Numbered from the stretch's first letter, positions 24,517-34,257 are shown. The stretch: 48,040 bases of DNA from Coleofasciculus sp. LEGE 07092 (GCF_015207375.1 NZ_JADEWY010000041.1:1-48040); one strand, 5' to 3'. A program made the numbers and translations. Notes: generated by a model not told the origin, from the sequence alone.

Positions 24517-24617
24517 AGAGCTCGCACCGGAGTCCCTCATATATATTATGGGACAGCTAGACTCTAATCAGGCACTCCACCTGTGAATCCAAATCGTAGA
24601 TTCTCCTTCTCAAACCT

Positions 24618-25589
24618 CTAATACAGACGACTCAGGACATAATCAGCCAAATCGACCAAGGCTTTAGAAGACTCTGAGGGCTTGAGTGGGGTCAGGTTTT
24701 CTACAGCAATCCGAGCGTGGTAAGCGGCTAGTTCCCGCGATCGCTCAATACCCTTACTCTTCTCAACCAGTTCCAAGGCTTGATTGATATCATCGGGTTG
24801 GGCAAACTCCCGCTCAATCAGCACTTCCAGATAGGGTTTCTCTTCTAAGGCATAGAGTACTGGGGCAGTCAGATTGCCACTAATTAAATCTGACCCGGCT
24901 GGCTTACCCAAAACTTCTGTCGAAGCGGTGAAGTCTAATATATCATCGACGATCTGGAATGCCAACCCGAGGTGACATCCGTAGGTATACAAATTTTCTG
25001 CCACCTCTACTGAGACGCTACTCAACAAACCGGCTGCCTTGGAACTGTTGGCAATTAGGGATGCTGTTTTGTTGTAGGTCTTCTCCAGATAGGTTTCAAT
25101 AGTGCTGCTAGTATCAAATCGATTCAGCCCTTGCTGAATTTCCCCTTCTGCCATATCCTTTATGACCTGTGACAGTAGCTTTACCACCTCTAAGTTATTA
25201 AGATTAGCAAGATACCAAGCCGACTGACCGAATAGAAAATCTCCAGCGAGTACGGCTATGCGATTGTTGAACAAGCTATTGACAGTGGGGACGTTTCGAC
25301 GTACTTCTGATTCGTCAACAACGTCGTCATGCACCAGAGAAGCCGTGTGAATCATCTCTGTAATTTCAGCCAAACGTCTGTGACGTGGAGTGATATCCCT
25401 ATCCAACATGGTTGCCCGCGAAATCAAAAGGACGACGGCTGGTCTGACCCGCTTGCCGCCAGCACCGAACAAATGTTCTGCTGCTGCATACAGGATAGGG
25501 TGACGGGCACCCACCAAGTTTTTTAGATTTTCGGTCAGCAGATAAAGATCTGCTTCCACAGGCTCAAAAAGGGATGTTACTGAGGTCAT
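24618..25589 (-). CDS. sds: Solanesyl diphosphate synthase (all-trans polyprenyl synthase)
   Basis: Trans-prenyltransferase of 323 aa that builds the C45 side chain of plastoquinone (and, in this clade, probably phylloquinone precursors use another enzyme). The first aspartate-rich motif is DDVVD at residues 88-92 and the second is DDILD in LAFQIVDDILDFTAS; GGKRVRPA is the IPP-binding region. Small residues five and four before the first motif (SLVHDD) agree with long-chain products. The gene order murI - small ORF - sds, with the amidase gene further on, is one I recognise from other cyanobacteria. Assigned as sds rather than crtE because of the overall sequence style. Confidence 0.92.
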   Translation of the reverse strand: MTSVTSLFEPVEADLYLLTENLKNLVGARHPILYAAAEHLFGAGGKRVRPAVVLLISRATMLDRDITPRHRRLAEITEMIHTASLVHDDVVDESEVRRNVPTVNSLFNNRIAVLAGDFLFGQSAWYLANLNNLEVVKLLSQVIKDMAEGEIQQGLNRFDTSSTIETYLEKTYNKTASLIANSSKAAGLLSSVSVEVAENLYTYGCHLGLAFQIVDDILDFTASTEVLGKPAGSDLISGNLTAPVLYALEEKPYLEVLIEREFAQPDDINQALELVEKSKGIERSRELAAYHARIAVENLTPLKPSESSKALVDLADYVLSRLY

Positions 25590-26080
25590 GGATCGGGCGA
25601 CTCAGGCGTTAGGTTACGAAAGTTTACATATCTGTCCTTAATTTTAAGCGAAGCGTCCCCAGTAGGGGAATGGTGTTTGACTAACATTAGAGCTGGCAAG
25701 AGGAAAAAAATTGTATCGACTTATTAACTCTCTGAGAAAATTGGTGTAAATCCCCCGGCTTCTTGTGTTAAGCTAACTATTAAGGGTTTCAAAAAATTAA
25801 TAGATTAATTGATTCTGAGATGGTAGGGAAAGCGTAGACTGACCGAGAGGTTGATGCGCATTTGGGTAGGCAGTGATAGCCTATCGACTTGTTTTCATGG
25901 CTTGGCTATTTGGCTAAGTCGTACTGTTTGTCATACATAATCGATTGCTTTCTGCTCCAAAGAGTGTCTGGCAAGACCTAATAAAAATTAGGTTAGTGCT
26001 GGCATGACTGTAAAAGTCATGAAGAAGCTAATTCACCAGCAGCTTCCACTGACAACAGCAACCTCAACCAGCGAGCGGGC
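25590..26080. other. Gene-poor 490-bp interval upstream of sds
   Basis: No confident gene. It contains AAAAATTAATAGATTAATTGATT (here 25795-25815 area, AT-rich, a likely promoter zone for either side), a CCTAATAAAAATTAGG hairpin (25978-25993) and a 26-codon ORF at 26004-26084 (MTVKVMKKLIHQQ...) preceding the TTG start of the next gene. The rest shows nothing recognisable. Confidence 0.4.
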
Positions 26081-26371
26081 TTGAGAGGACTGTTGCCAGA
26101 ACGGGTATTGGAATTTCTTTTTCCCCTTTTGTCCATCCATATGATTTACACTGATATGCCTGTGATTATTCCTGCTCTAGCCAGTATTTATTTGTTAACG
26201 ATTTACCTTCTGTTGATACTAGCGCAAAGGACGATCAAGAGTTCGCTATACCTGGCTGACTCTTTCACCGATGCTTATGCTCCTTACGTGTCAACAGAGT
26301 CTACCTCTTCTGAGGATGATGTGGAACCTTCTCAAGCTCAAGCTGTTCGAGAAGCAAGTAGCCTGCGTTAG
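26081..26371 (+). CDS. Small membrane protein, hypothetical
   Basis: A 96-aa ORF from TTG 26081, or 76 aa from ATG 26141 (MIYTDMPVIIPALASIYLLT...). It has one clear hydrophobic span (PVIIPALASIYLLTIYLLLILAQ) and an acidic Ser/Glu-rich C-terminal tail (STESTSSEDDVEPSQAQAVREAS). I do not recognise the family. The TTG start overlaps the stop of a 26-codon ORF, which hints at translational coupling, but the start is uncertain. Position between sds and murI is shared with small ORFs in other cyanobacteria as far as I recall. Confidence 0.4.
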   Translation: MRGLLPERVLEFLFPLLSIHMIYTDMPVIIPALASIYLLTIYLLLILAQRTIKSSLYLADSFTDAYAPYVSTESTSSEDDVEPSQAQAVREASSLR

Positions 26372-26447
26372 CTAAGGTATGTAAATTGGAAATCGGGAGG
26401 ATGGGTTGGACTCGACCAACTCCTCCATCCCAATTTCAATGAAACGG

Positions 26448-27314
26448 TTAATCAACAGGTTCTAGGGGCATCGTCGGACAGTGGGATGGTGTTGGCAATT
26501 GTGTTTTTTCCGTGACGGGTGTACAACCAAGCCATTGGACTGAGAGTTGAGCAAACTGCTGGGGACAACCGCTAACACAGAAGCGAGTCGGCAGGGCAGG
26601 ATAAGTATTCCTCAATCCCAATAAATCAAGTTCTTGAGCCGCAGCCGCAACTACATAGTTAGCTGGGTCTATCAGTTTAACCTGTGGCGGTAACAGTTGT
26701 CGCAATAGGGGTTCTAAATGAGGGTAATGGGTACAACCATAGACTAAGGTATCGATGCGTTGCTGTAGCAACGGCATCAGATATTGGGCTGCAATTTCTG
26801 CCATGTAGGGATCGTGCAAACGATTTTGCTCAATTAAAGGAACAAACTCCGGACAGCCAACCTGCCAGACTTGTACCGTCGGTTCAACTTCTAATAAAGC
26901 ACGTCGATAGGCATTGCTGGCAGCCGTTGCCGGCGTAGCAATTACCCCAATCCGTCGCCCTTGTTGTACCGCAGCCCGAGCTCCCGGTAAAATCAATCCC
27001 AGAATTGGCAGATTAAACTCGCCTCGCAGGGTTTCCAGTGCCAGAGCGTCACTGGTATTGCAAGCCATTACTACCATTTTGATATCCTGTTGCACCATCC
27101 AGCTTAGAATTTCAAAGCCGAACTGTAGGATTTCATTGGCAGACCTAGTCCCGTAGGGAAGCCGCGCCGTGTCAGCAAAGTAGAGAATTGATTCGTTAGG
27201 GAGTTGTCGGTAGAGTTCTCTTAAAACTGTGAGTCCTCCAACACCGCTATCGAAAACACCAATGCGACGTCGTTGCGGCTCTTCCCTGAAGGTCAAGAAT
27301 TGGTCTTTGGTCAT
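26448..27314 (-). CDS. murI: Glutamate racemase
   Basis: Makes D-glutamate for peptidoglycan. The 288-aa protein carries both catalytic cysteine motifs, MACNTSDALALETL and VYGCTHYPHLEPLL, plus the N-terminal IGVFDSGVGGLTVLREL with the substrate aspartate. About 10 basic residues precede this core. The gene is next to an amidase of cell-wall turnover on the same strand, a sensible cell-wall pairing. The last 25 residues (TPVTEKTQLPTPSHCPTMP...) form an unconserved tail. Confidence 0.95.
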   Translation of the reverse strand: MTKDQFLTFREEPQRRRIGVFDSGVGGLTVLRELYRQLPNESILYFADTARLPYGTRSANEILQFGFEILSWMVQQDIKMVVMACNTSDALALETLRGEFNLPILGLILPGARAAVQQGRRIGVIATPATAASNAYRRALLEVEPTVQVWQVGCPEFVPLIEQNRLHDPYMAEIAAQYLMPLLQQRIDTLVYGCTHYPHLEPLLRQLLPPQVKLIDPANYVVAAAAQELDLLGLRNTYPALPTRFCVSGCPQQFAQLSVQWLGCTPVTEKTQLPTPSHCPTMPLEPVD

Positions 27315-27390
27315 TGGTTATTGGTTATGGGTCATTGGTCAAATGACAAAATACCAGGATTTCGGGTAAAAACACCCATTTTTCTCCCAT

Positions 27391-29217
27391 TTAAAAAGAT
27401 TGCTGAATGTACTGAAGAATGCCACGAGCGATCGCTTGGGCGATTTGACTGCGGTAAGCGGGGTTGGATAGTTTTGCCGAATCCTCCCGACCGGTCAGAA
27501 AACCCACTTCTACCAAAATAGCTGGCATTGACGATTTTCTGAGTACATAAAACCGAGCTTGCCGTACACCTCGGTTGTCCACATCAACACTCTGTAAGAT
27601 ACTATTATGAACGGTTTGGGCAAGACCCTGTCCACTCGAGTAATAATAGGTTTCCAATCCATTCACATCCGGTCGGCTCAGGCTGATAGCATTGGCATGA
27701 ATGCTGACAAACAAATCAGCTCTCGCCTGTTCAGCCATATCAACTCGTCCTTGCAGGGTGACAAAGTAATCTGAAGAACGAGTCAATACTGCCTGAATAC
27801 CCTGTTGCTCTAGAATCGCGGCAACTTCTTGGGAAATCGGCAAAATCACATTTTTCTCTTGCACTCCCCCAATCCCAATCGCTCCCGGATCTTTCCCCCC
27901 ATGTCCTGGATCGACAATAACCACAACCCGACCTCTAGGAACAACAGGTGGCGGAGTAGGCGGTGTTGGAACTTCGGCTGGCGGCGGCACAGGAATCGAG
28001 CCAGTGGGAGGTACACTAGCTCTGCTCTGTTGCAATTCCAGGGCTAAAAGCTGGTCGTTAAGCTGATTGAGTTGTCCAATCTGGGTGCCAGGGCTTGGTT
28101 TTACCAGAATCGCTACCGTGCGCGAATCTTGCTGCCGGAGCAGTATTTGTGATAGCGGACTGCTAGCACTAAGCTGGGGACCTCTGATTCGTTCAGCGAG
28201 TTGGGCATCAGGAATGGTAATCCGGTAAGCATTTGCACTCCTATCCCAAGTGCTAGTTGCTCTGACCCGCCGATCTGCCTGAATCAACAGTTGAGTCTGG
28301 TTGTTTGCCAGTTCAACCGATTGAATGGTTGCCAATTGACTGACATTCGACACAGGGATTACTTCAACAGTTCCCCCAGATCCACCCCCTAGTTCAGACG
28401 CTGTGGTTCCCCGAGGCAAAACCACGATACCCCCCACACTGCTGAACAATGCCTGCCAATCGGGGCTGTCTCGGTTGACGTTCAACGTCATTCGGACAAC
28501 TGAGGGGGAATTGTTGAGTTGTTGGAACTGGATTTGGCTGACGCCATAACGATTGACTGCCAACTCTTGCCCAAACAGATCCCTTGAAAGGGTAGTACCT
28601 TCCAAGTCAATCTCAATACTACGGCGATCGCGACTCCGCTTAACCTTTATATCTTTCGGTTCCCCACCACTGGAGCGGATAAAAAAACCATCGCGAGTCA
28701 CCTGAAAACTATTCAGTTCTACCCCCGCAACTGTCCCCGAACTGGGTGGCTTTGGTTGAGACGAAGAATTGTTGGGTGGGTTAGTAACTTGGGGGGGTGG
28801 ACTGGGAGATACGGCAGTCCGTTGCGGAGTTGGTAAATCCACAGTCCACTGAGTTGGCGAAGCTCCCTTAAACTTCACCTGCTGGGGGTCTAGGGTATAG
28901 CCTGGAGCTAATTCAATCACGATTCGAGTCGTCTGGTTGTCAAATTGACCCACTCGAACTTCTCGAATAGCACCACCCACTTGCTGATTAGCAGTCGGGC
29001 GTCCCAAAAGAATTCCCGGCAGATCGATCACCACCCGCGTTGGATTGGCAATCAGTTGTGCTCTGGGTTGAACCCCCTCATCTGTCGTGAATACTAATTG
29101 GTTCTGAGAGCTATCAAAGCGCCAAAATAGCAGTTGACGCGCTTGGGCAACAGATGAAAATAGAAAAATACTCAAAAAGCTGGAGAGTAGGAGTAGCCAG
29201 CGAAATCTCACAATCAT
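27391..29217 (-). CDS. amiC: N-acetylmuramoyl-L-alanine amidase with AMIN domains
   Basis: Exported cell-wall amidase of 608 aa. It has a signal peptide (VRFRWLLLLSSFLSIFLFSSVAQA), two AMIN domains (about 30-130 and 165-400, which bind peptidoglycan or septal sites), a Pro-rich linker (PVPPPAEVPTPPTPPPVVP) and a C-terminal Amidase_3 domain. Zinc ligands are the histidine in VDPGHGGKDPGA, the glutamate in QEKNVIL and the histidine in SIHANA, with the catalytic glutamate in ILVEVGFLTG. In filamentous cyanobacteria such amidases make nanopores in septal peptidoglycan and help in cell separation. It lies just upstream of murI. Confidence 0.92.
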   Translation of the reverse strand: MIVRFRWLLLLSSFLSIFLFSSVAQARQLLFWRFDSSQNQLVFTTDEGVQPRAQLIANPTRVVIDLPGILLGRPTANQQVGGAIREVRVGQFDNQTTRIVIELAPGYTLDPQQVKFKGASPTQWTVDLPTPQRTAVSPSPPPQVTNPPNNSSSQPKPPSSGTVAGVELNSFQVTRDGFFIRSSGGEPKDIKVKRSRDRRSIEIDLEGTTLSRDLFGQELAVNRYGVSQIQFQQLNNSPSVVRMTLNVNRDSPDWQALFSSVGGIVVLPRGTTASELGGGSGGTVEVIPVSNVSQLATIQSVELANNQTQLLIQADRRVRATSTWDRSANAYRITIPDAQLAERIRGPQLSASSPLSQILLRQQDSRTVAILVKPSPGTQIGQLNQLNDQLLALELQQSRASVPPTGSIPVPPPAEVPTPPTPPPVVPRGRVVVIVDPGHGGKDPGAIGIGGVQEKNVILPISQEVAAILEQQGIQAVLTRSSDYFVTLQGRVDMAEQARADLFVSIHANAISLSRPDVNGLETYYYSSGQGLAQTVHNSILQSVDVDNRGVRQARFYVLRKSSMPAILVEVGFLTGREDSAKLSNPAYRSQIAQAIARGILQYIQQSF

Positions 29218-29533
29218 TGCTCCTGTTCAAAGCTCGTTGCTGCGTTTAGAAAGCAGTTGGGTCATGAGGCAATACTCAACAATAGAAATTCCGTTTCTGA
29301 CCTTTTGTTAGCAATCCCTAAAACCAACTGCTTTCTCGTTCCCACTAGGACAGAAAAAAAGCGTGCCACACCCCAAAATTTATGCCCTGAGGGTTTGTCG
29401 TCTTTTAGACACTCAAACTCAGGGGACGTAACCTAGGGAATTTAAGTTTCAGGAAAAATAGTATACACGGCTTTTCGCGAATCCAACATAGGGCTAAAAT
29501 ACCAGTCCACCTGAAGTGTGAAGTTAAAAAAAT
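29218..29533. other. Intergenic region with long inverted repeat upstream of amiC
   Basis: GAAAGCAGTTGG (29249-29260) is inverted as CCAACTGCTTTC (29324-29335), with GAAATTCCGTTTC as a small inner hairpin. A second hairpin, CCTGAGGGTTTG with CAAACTCAGG (about 29386-29421, two-base bulge), lies nearer the antiporter stop and might be its terminator. No ORF of note is seen. Confidence 0.45.
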
Positions 29534-31063
29534 TTATCCTTCATCCTTCACATTGTCTTGACGTGACTCCTGAGAGTCCTCCTGCTGTTCTACAGCAATT
29601 GCACCCCGGCTGGCAGCATCTAAGCTCGGCACAGGTTCAGACATAGGAGCAGCCTCTGGCTCCTGAAAGACAAGCCGCAGAAAAGGAGGCGCGACAAAGG
29701 TCGTTATGATAACCATCATAATAATTGCGGCTTCAGTCGCTGGCGATAATGCCCCACTCGCCGAACCAACACCCGCAAAAACAAGTCCCACTTCTCCTCG
29801 GGGAATCATGCCGACGCCGATTGCCAAACGGTTGATACCCGGTTGACCAAAGACCGTAAAACCCGTAATGACCTTACCGACAATTGCCACTGAAATCAGG
29901 AAAATTGCCAGGATTAATCCTTCCCGATTGCTGGGAACGGCTGGGTTAAGAACGCTTAAATCAGTTTTGGCTCCCACGACAACGAAGAAAATGGGTGTGA
30001 GCACATCTGCAACCGGTATAATCTGCTCTTCCAATTCTCGACGTTTATCGGTTTCTGCCAGAACTAATCCAGCAGCAAAGGCTCCTAAAATTGCTTCTAG
30101 TTGAATTGCAGCGGCGACATAAGACAAAATCGCGGCAAAAATCAGGGCAGTTACCAAAACCTGACCGCGAGTCTTCATTTCATTCACCAATGCCACAAAG
30201 TAGGGTCCTAGGAAGCGACCGATTAAAATGGCTCCAACCAGAAAGACTCCGGCACTGATGATCAGGTAAATGACATTGGTGATTACAATTTCACCGGTTT
30301 TTGCGAGACTAGCAACCACTGCCAGAACAATGATTCCCAGGACGTCATCCAAAACCGCCGCACCGATAATAATCTGACCTTCTTTAGAACTCAGGCGACC
30401 GATTTCTGCTAAAACCTTGGCAGTAATCCCGATACTGGTGGCAGTGAGAGCCGCACCCGCAAAAATCGCCGGCACAGCGGGAACGTCAAATAGGTACACT
30501 AGACCAGCCGTACCAGCCGCAAAGGGAGCAACAACCCCCACAACGGCTACCACCGCCGCTTGAGGACCAACCCGGATAAGCTCTTGAAGGTCGGACTCTA
30601 GTCCAATTTCAAATAAGAGGATGACGACGCCCAGTTCTGCTAAAACTGAAATGACCTCGCTCTGGGCTAGAAATACTGAATTGGCTCCCTCTGGACTCAG
30701 ACCGGCAGTACGCTCCAGAAAGCTGACGATCATGGAGTTAGTGATTTGTGCCCCGCCTTCTGGAAAAACCAACAGGTGTAGGGCTGAGACTCCTACGACT
30801 ACACCACCCACCAGTTCGCCCAAAACAGGCGGTAAGTTAATTCGAGAACAAATTTCACCCCCCAATTTGCTAGCGAAGTAAATCACGACTAAACTCAGCA
30901 ATACCCCAGCTAGAACCATAGACGTACTTTCAGCTTCGCTGGAGGTTGCCTCGCTAGCCGCTGCTAAGAGGGGTTGGTGAGTGAACCAAGATGGGAGTGA
31001 TTGGGTGGGAGCCAGGAAACTCACCCAGGCAGTTGCATCAACCATTCGTTGAAAAAAGATCAT
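29534..31063 (-). CDS. Cation:proton antiporter (CPA2/KefB-like)
   Basis: Inner-membrane cation/H+ antiporter of 509 aa with about 12 hydrophobic spans. Characteristic blocks: INLPPVLGELVGGVVVG, VILLFEIGLESDLQEL, TATSIGITAKVLAEIG, IIIGAAVLDDVLGIIVLAVVAS (paired aspartates of the ion site), and IPRGEVGLVFAGVG. It has no TrkA-N or universal-stress domain, so it is a stand-alone NhaS/KefB-type carrier, Na+ or K+ unresolved. The extreme C-terminus is a 50-residue acidic, charged cytoplasmic tail. An alternative start is the ATG at 31045 (MVDATAW). Confidence 0.88.
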   Translation of the reverse strand: MIFFQRMVDATAWVSFLAPTQSLPSWFTHQPLLAAASEATSSEAESTSMVLAGVLLSLVVIYFASKLGGEICSRINLPPVLGELVGGVVVGVSALHLLVFPEGGAQITNSMIVSFLERTAGLSPEGANSVFLAQSEVISVLAELGVVILLFEIGLESDLQELIRVGPQAAVVAVVGVVAPFAAGTAGLVYLFDVPAVPAIFAGAALTATSIGITAKVLAEIGRLSSKEGQIIIGAAVLDDVLGIIVLAVVASLAKTGEIVITNVIYLIISAGVFLVGAILIGRFLGPYFVALVNEMKTRGQVLVTALIFAAILSYVAAAIQLEAILGAFAAGLVLAETDKRRELEEQIIPVADVLTPIFFVVVGAKTDLSVLNPAVPSNREGLILAIFLISVAIVGKVITGFTVFGQPGINRLAIGVGMIPRGEVGLVFAGVGSASGALSPATEAAIIMMVIITTFVAPPFLRLVFQEPEAAPMSEPVPSLDAASRGAIAVEQQEDSQESRQDNVKDEG

Positions 31064-31202
31064 TCTTTCTACTCTACAAGCTTCTTAACAAAATCAGCCT
31101 TTCTTTCGTTTCTAGGACAGGCATCTTGCCTGTTAATGGCAGGCGAGACTTTTTTCGCTTTAACCCGTTTGCCCTAATCGGCAATTTTAGACATATAACA
31201 GC

Positions 31203-31610
31203 TCATTCACCAGCCAATTGCAGCAGACGCTGCCAATACTCACTAGATACGGGAACGACGGATAGTCGAGGCAGGCCGAGCAGGTCAAAGCCAGTAAAGC
31301 TATCCTCTTGCTTGAGCTGTGCCAGGGTGACGGGTTTGGGAAGTGATCGCACGGCTCGAATTTCTACCACCACCTGCTTCAAGTCTGTTAGTGAGGGGTC
31401 GGGGTAGGCAGAGGTAAGGACTTCGGCAACACCCATGATTTGCCGTTCTTTGCCGGTGTGGTAAATCAATACTCCGTCACCAAGTCGCATGGTTCTCAGA
31501 TATTTGAGAGCCAGGGGATTTTTGACACCATTCCAAACCGTGCGTTTATCTCGCTCTAAGTCTGCCCACGAATAGTCCTGGGGTTCAGTTTTGAGGAGCC
31601 AGTAAGCCAT
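31203..31610 (-). CDS. EVE domain-containing protein
   Basis: A 135-aa single EVE (PUA-like) domain: MAYWLLKTEPQDYSWADLERDKRTVWNGVKNPLALKYLRTMRLGDGVLIYHTG... with the aromatic cage expected to read modified bases in DNA or RNA. Known EVE proteins bind modified cytosine in restriction systems or act in RNA modification pathways; a stand-alone form like this (similar to human THYN1) is widespread and of uncertain role. It is monocistronic. Confidence 0.92.
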   Translation of the reverse strand: MAYWLLKTEPQDYSWADLERDKRTVWNGVKNPLALKYLRTMRLGDGVLIYHTGKERQIMGVAEVLTSAYPDPSLTDLKQVVVEIRAVRSLPKPVTLAQLKQEDSFTGFDLLGLPRLSVVPVSSEYWQRLLQLAGE

Positions 31611-31791
31611 AAGTTGCTCAAAAAAATTTGCTCCGCCTTATCCTACTTTGATGGTGTAGTGCTTAGTTCAGCTTTGTTGCAAAAATAGTAACCGTTAAAA
31701 CCTTCGATACCCTATCGTGTCAGAGTAATGAGGTAATGGCAGCCTTACTCTACAATAATCCTGCCATTTCTTTAGTTAGGATAATTTATCA

Positions 31792-32532
31792 ATGACTCAA
31801 ACACTTCTATCTCATTCCCGCTCTCGAGGAGGGCTGTGGTTACCGATTATGTTTTTGGTTGGGGTTTTGGTGGCTGTGGCGTTAGCTAACCCCGTACTGG
31901 CTCAAGAGCGACGCCTGCGTACCTTAACGGTTACGGGTCAGGGGGTTGAACGGATTCCCACAACGACGGCTCAGGTGCAATTGGGGGTCGAGGTTCAGGG
32001 AAAAACAGCGGCAGGTGTTCAGCAAGAAGTGGCACGTCGTTCAGCTGCTGTTGTTGAGTTGCTGCGATCGCAGAATGTGGAACAATTACAAACGAGGGGC
32101 ATCCAGCTCAACCCAGTTTACAACTACGAAGACAATGTGCAACGCCTGGTTGGTTACTCTGGCAGCAACATTGTTAGTTTTCGAGTTCCCACCGAGCAGG
32201 CGGGTACTCTATTGGATGATGCGGTTGAGGCGGGTGCTAGCCGAATTGATGGCATTAGCTTTACAGCACCCGATAATGCGATCGCAGCAGCTCAAAAAGA
32301 AGCTCTACAGGAAGCTACCCAGGATGCTCAACAGCAAGCTGATGCTGTTTTGAGTGTTCTAAACCTGACCCGCCAAGATGTGGTTAGCATTCAAGTCAAC
32401 GGCGCTACCCCACCCCCACCTACGCCTTTATTGTTGGACAGATCTGCTTCTAACGCAGAATTTGCTAAAACGCCGGTCATTGGTGGGGAGCAGGAGGTGC
32501 AGGCGTCGGTGACGCTGGAAATTAGTTACTAA
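31792..32532 (+). CDS. SIMPL (DUF541) domain periplasmic protein
   Basis: A 246-aa exported protein with a signal peptide (WLPIMFLVGVLVAVALANPVLAQ) and a SIMPL/DUF541 domain: RTLTVTGQGVERIPTTTAQVQLGVEVQGKTAAGVQQEVARRSAAVVELLRS... The fold assembles into large oligomers; relatives affect oxidative stress tolerance or membrane protein handling, but molecular function is unclear. It ends 6 bp before the convergent ssb stop, so the two transcripts overlap. The C-terminus EQEVQASVTLEISY is typical. Confidence 0.88.
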   Translation: MTQTLLSHSRSRGGLWLPIMFLVGVLVAVALANPVLAQERRLRTLTVTGQGVERIPTTTAQVQLGVEVQGKTAAGVQQEVARRSAAVVELLRSQNVEQLQTRGIQLNPVYNYEDNVQRLVGYSGSNIVSFRVPTEQAGTLLDDAVEAGASRIDGISFTAPDNAIAAAQKEALQEATQDAQQQADAVLSVLNLTRQDVVSIQVNGATPPPPTPLLLDRSASNAEFAKTPVIGGEQEVQASVTLEISY

Positions 32533-32538
32533 TGTGGC

Positions 32539-32904
32539 TTAGAACTCTGTGTTATCGTAACTATCAACAGCATTTGAATCGTTGTCCTGTTTAGAACCGA
32601 GTAACTCGAGGCGATCGACTTTAATGACTGGTGTTGAACGCTCTACCCCAGTGGTGCGATCGCTCCATCGATCAATTTTCAGGGAGCCTTGGACGCCGAT
32701 TAATTTCCCTTTGCGCACGTAGTTGGCAGCTATTTCTGCAGTCTTACCCCATAATTCTAGATTGAACCAGTCAGGCTTATCATTGTTACGGCTACGGCGA
32801 TCAACTGCCAGCGCCAGCTTACACAACACGCTGCCTGACTCGAAATATTTTACATCTGGGTCTGCGCCCACCCGACCGACTAGATTGACAACATTAAGGC
32901 TCAT
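32539..32904 (-). CDS. ssb: Single-stranded DNA-binding protein
   Basis: A 121-aa OB-fold protein: MSLNVVNLVGRVGADPDVKYFESGSVLCKLALAVDRR..., with DWFNLELWGKTAEIAANYVRKGKLIGVQGSLKIDRW. It coats single-stranded DNA in replication and repair. I start at ATG 32904, which gives the family-typical N-terminus; upstream in-frame codons extend 35 unrelated residues through a likely LexA operator. The C-terminus (SNAVDSYDNTEF) lacks the DDIPF-type acidic tip but is acidic. Cyanobacteria often have more than one Ssb. A LexA-type box immediately upstream suggests SOS control. Confidence 0.93.
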   Translation of the reverse strand: MSLNVVNLVGRVGADPDVKYFESGSVLCKLALAVDRRSRNNDKPDWFNLELWGKTAEIAANYVRKGKLIGVQGSLKIDRWSDRTTGVERSTPVIKVDRLELLGSKQDNDSNAVDSYDNTEF

Positions 32905-32910
32905 GACTTT

Positions 32911-32924
32911 AGTACATATGTACT
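32911..32924. promoter_or_regulatory. LexA-type operator before ssb
   Basis: AGTACATATGTACT is a perfect palindrome and fits the reported cyanobacterial LexA consensus RGTACNNNDGTWCB at every position. It ends 6 bp before the ssb start codon on the minus strand, so a bound repressor would block transcription or initiation. Confidence 0.7.
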
Positions 32925-33213
32925 GAATTAATAATGGATCTACTTTAGCTAATATATGGGAGTTAAAACAATCAAAGCGCCAAGTCTCCAAGACTATAAA
33001 CTCAAGCACCCAGACCCTAAAGTCAACTTTCTCCGGATTGGGAATAGGGTAGGTCGAATGATAGTTTCAGCTTACTGTTCAAGACTTTTGACTATGAATT
33101 GCTCAAATTCACTAGACTCAGCCATAAAAACATAATAGAATCCACCTCGGTTACAGTTCAGTTACATTTTGGTTATACATAGTAACAATTCGACTTTGGG
33201 GGCGTAGAAACGA

Positions 33214-34257
33214 GTGGGTCTGTTCAGTCGCTTTTCCCTATCACGGGACATGGGTATCGATCTAGGTACTGCTAATACTCTAGTATATGTGTCCGGCAAA
33301 GGCATTGTCTTGCAAGAGCCTTCCGTCGTTGCCATGGATCAAGACGAAAAAGTTCCACTAGCCGTGGGCGAGGATGCCAAAAAAATGTTGGGCAGAACAC
33401 CAGGAAATGTGGTTGCCCTTCGTCCTCTCCGCGATGGTGTGATTGCGGACTTCGATACTGCCGAGTTAATGCTCAAGCATTTTATCCGGCGAGTACACGA
33501 AGGACGAACGTTAGTTCAACCTCGGATTGTCATTGGCATTCCTAGTGGTGTTACTGGGGTCGAACGACGAGCGGTAATGGAAGCCGCATCTCAAGCAGGT
33601 GCCAGAGATGTTTATTTAATCGATGAGCCAGTAGCCGCCGCCATTGGTGCGGGGCTACCGGTGGCAGAGCCGACAGGCAACATGATCATTGACATTGGCG
33701 GCGGTACGACAGAAGTAGCAGTACTGAGTTTGCAAGGTACAGTTCTCAGCGAATCCGTGCGCGTCGCTGGTGATGAACTGAGTGAGTCGATCACTCATTA
33801 CATGAAAAAAGTCCACAACCTCGTAATCGGGGAACGAACTGCTGAAGAAATCAAAATTCATATTGGTTCAGCTTACCCTACTCATGACGATAACGATGCC
33901 ACGATGGAAGTTCGGGGATTGCACCTGCTTTCTGGTTTACCGCGAACGGTTGCGATCAAAGGACCTGAAATTCGCGAAAGTATGTCAGAACCTCTTTCGG
34001 TAATTGTCGATGCTGTTAAGCGGACTCTAGAGCGGACACCGCCGGAATTAGCAGCGGATATTATTGACAGGGGAATCATGTTAGCAGGCGGCGGTGCTTT
34101 ATTGAAGGGGTTAGATACCCTCATCAGCCATGAAACTGGCATCGTGACTCACGTGGCAGCTGATCCTTTAAGCTGCGTAGTCTTGGGAACTGGTCGAGTT
34201 CTGGAGAATTTCAAGCAGTTAGAACGGGTGTTCAGTGGACGTTCTCGCCACCTCTAA
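33214..34257 (+). CDS. mreB: Rod-shape determining actin homologue MreB
   Basis: Bacterial actin of 347 aa that forms membrane-bound filaments guiding lateral cell-wall synthesis. [25 protein letters not shown] contains the phosphate-1 loop; [15 protein letters not shown] and [14 protein letters not shown] are the phosphate-2 and adenosine motifs. The start is a GTG at 33214, which gives the amphipathic N-terminal MGLFSRFSL membrane anchor typical of cyanobacterial MreB; the internal ATG at 33250 would lose it. It heads mreBCD, divergent from ssb. Confidence 0.96.
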   Translation: MGLFSRFSLSRDMGIDLGTANTLVYVSGKGIVLQEPSVVAMDQDEKVPLAVGEDAKKMLGRTPGNVVALRPLRDGVIADFDTAELMLKHFIRRVHEGRTLVQPRIVIGIPSGVTGVERRAVMEAASQAGARDVYLIDEPVAAAIGAGLPVAEPTGNMIIDIGGGTTEVAVLSLQGTVLSESVRVAGDELSESITHYMKKVHNLVIGERTAEEIKIHIGSAYPTHDDNDATMEVRGLHLLSGLPRTVAIKGPEIRESMSEPLSVIVDAVKRTLERTPPELAADIIDRGIMLAGGGALLKGLDTLISHETGIVTHVAADPLSCVVLGTGRVLENFKQLERVFSGRSRHL

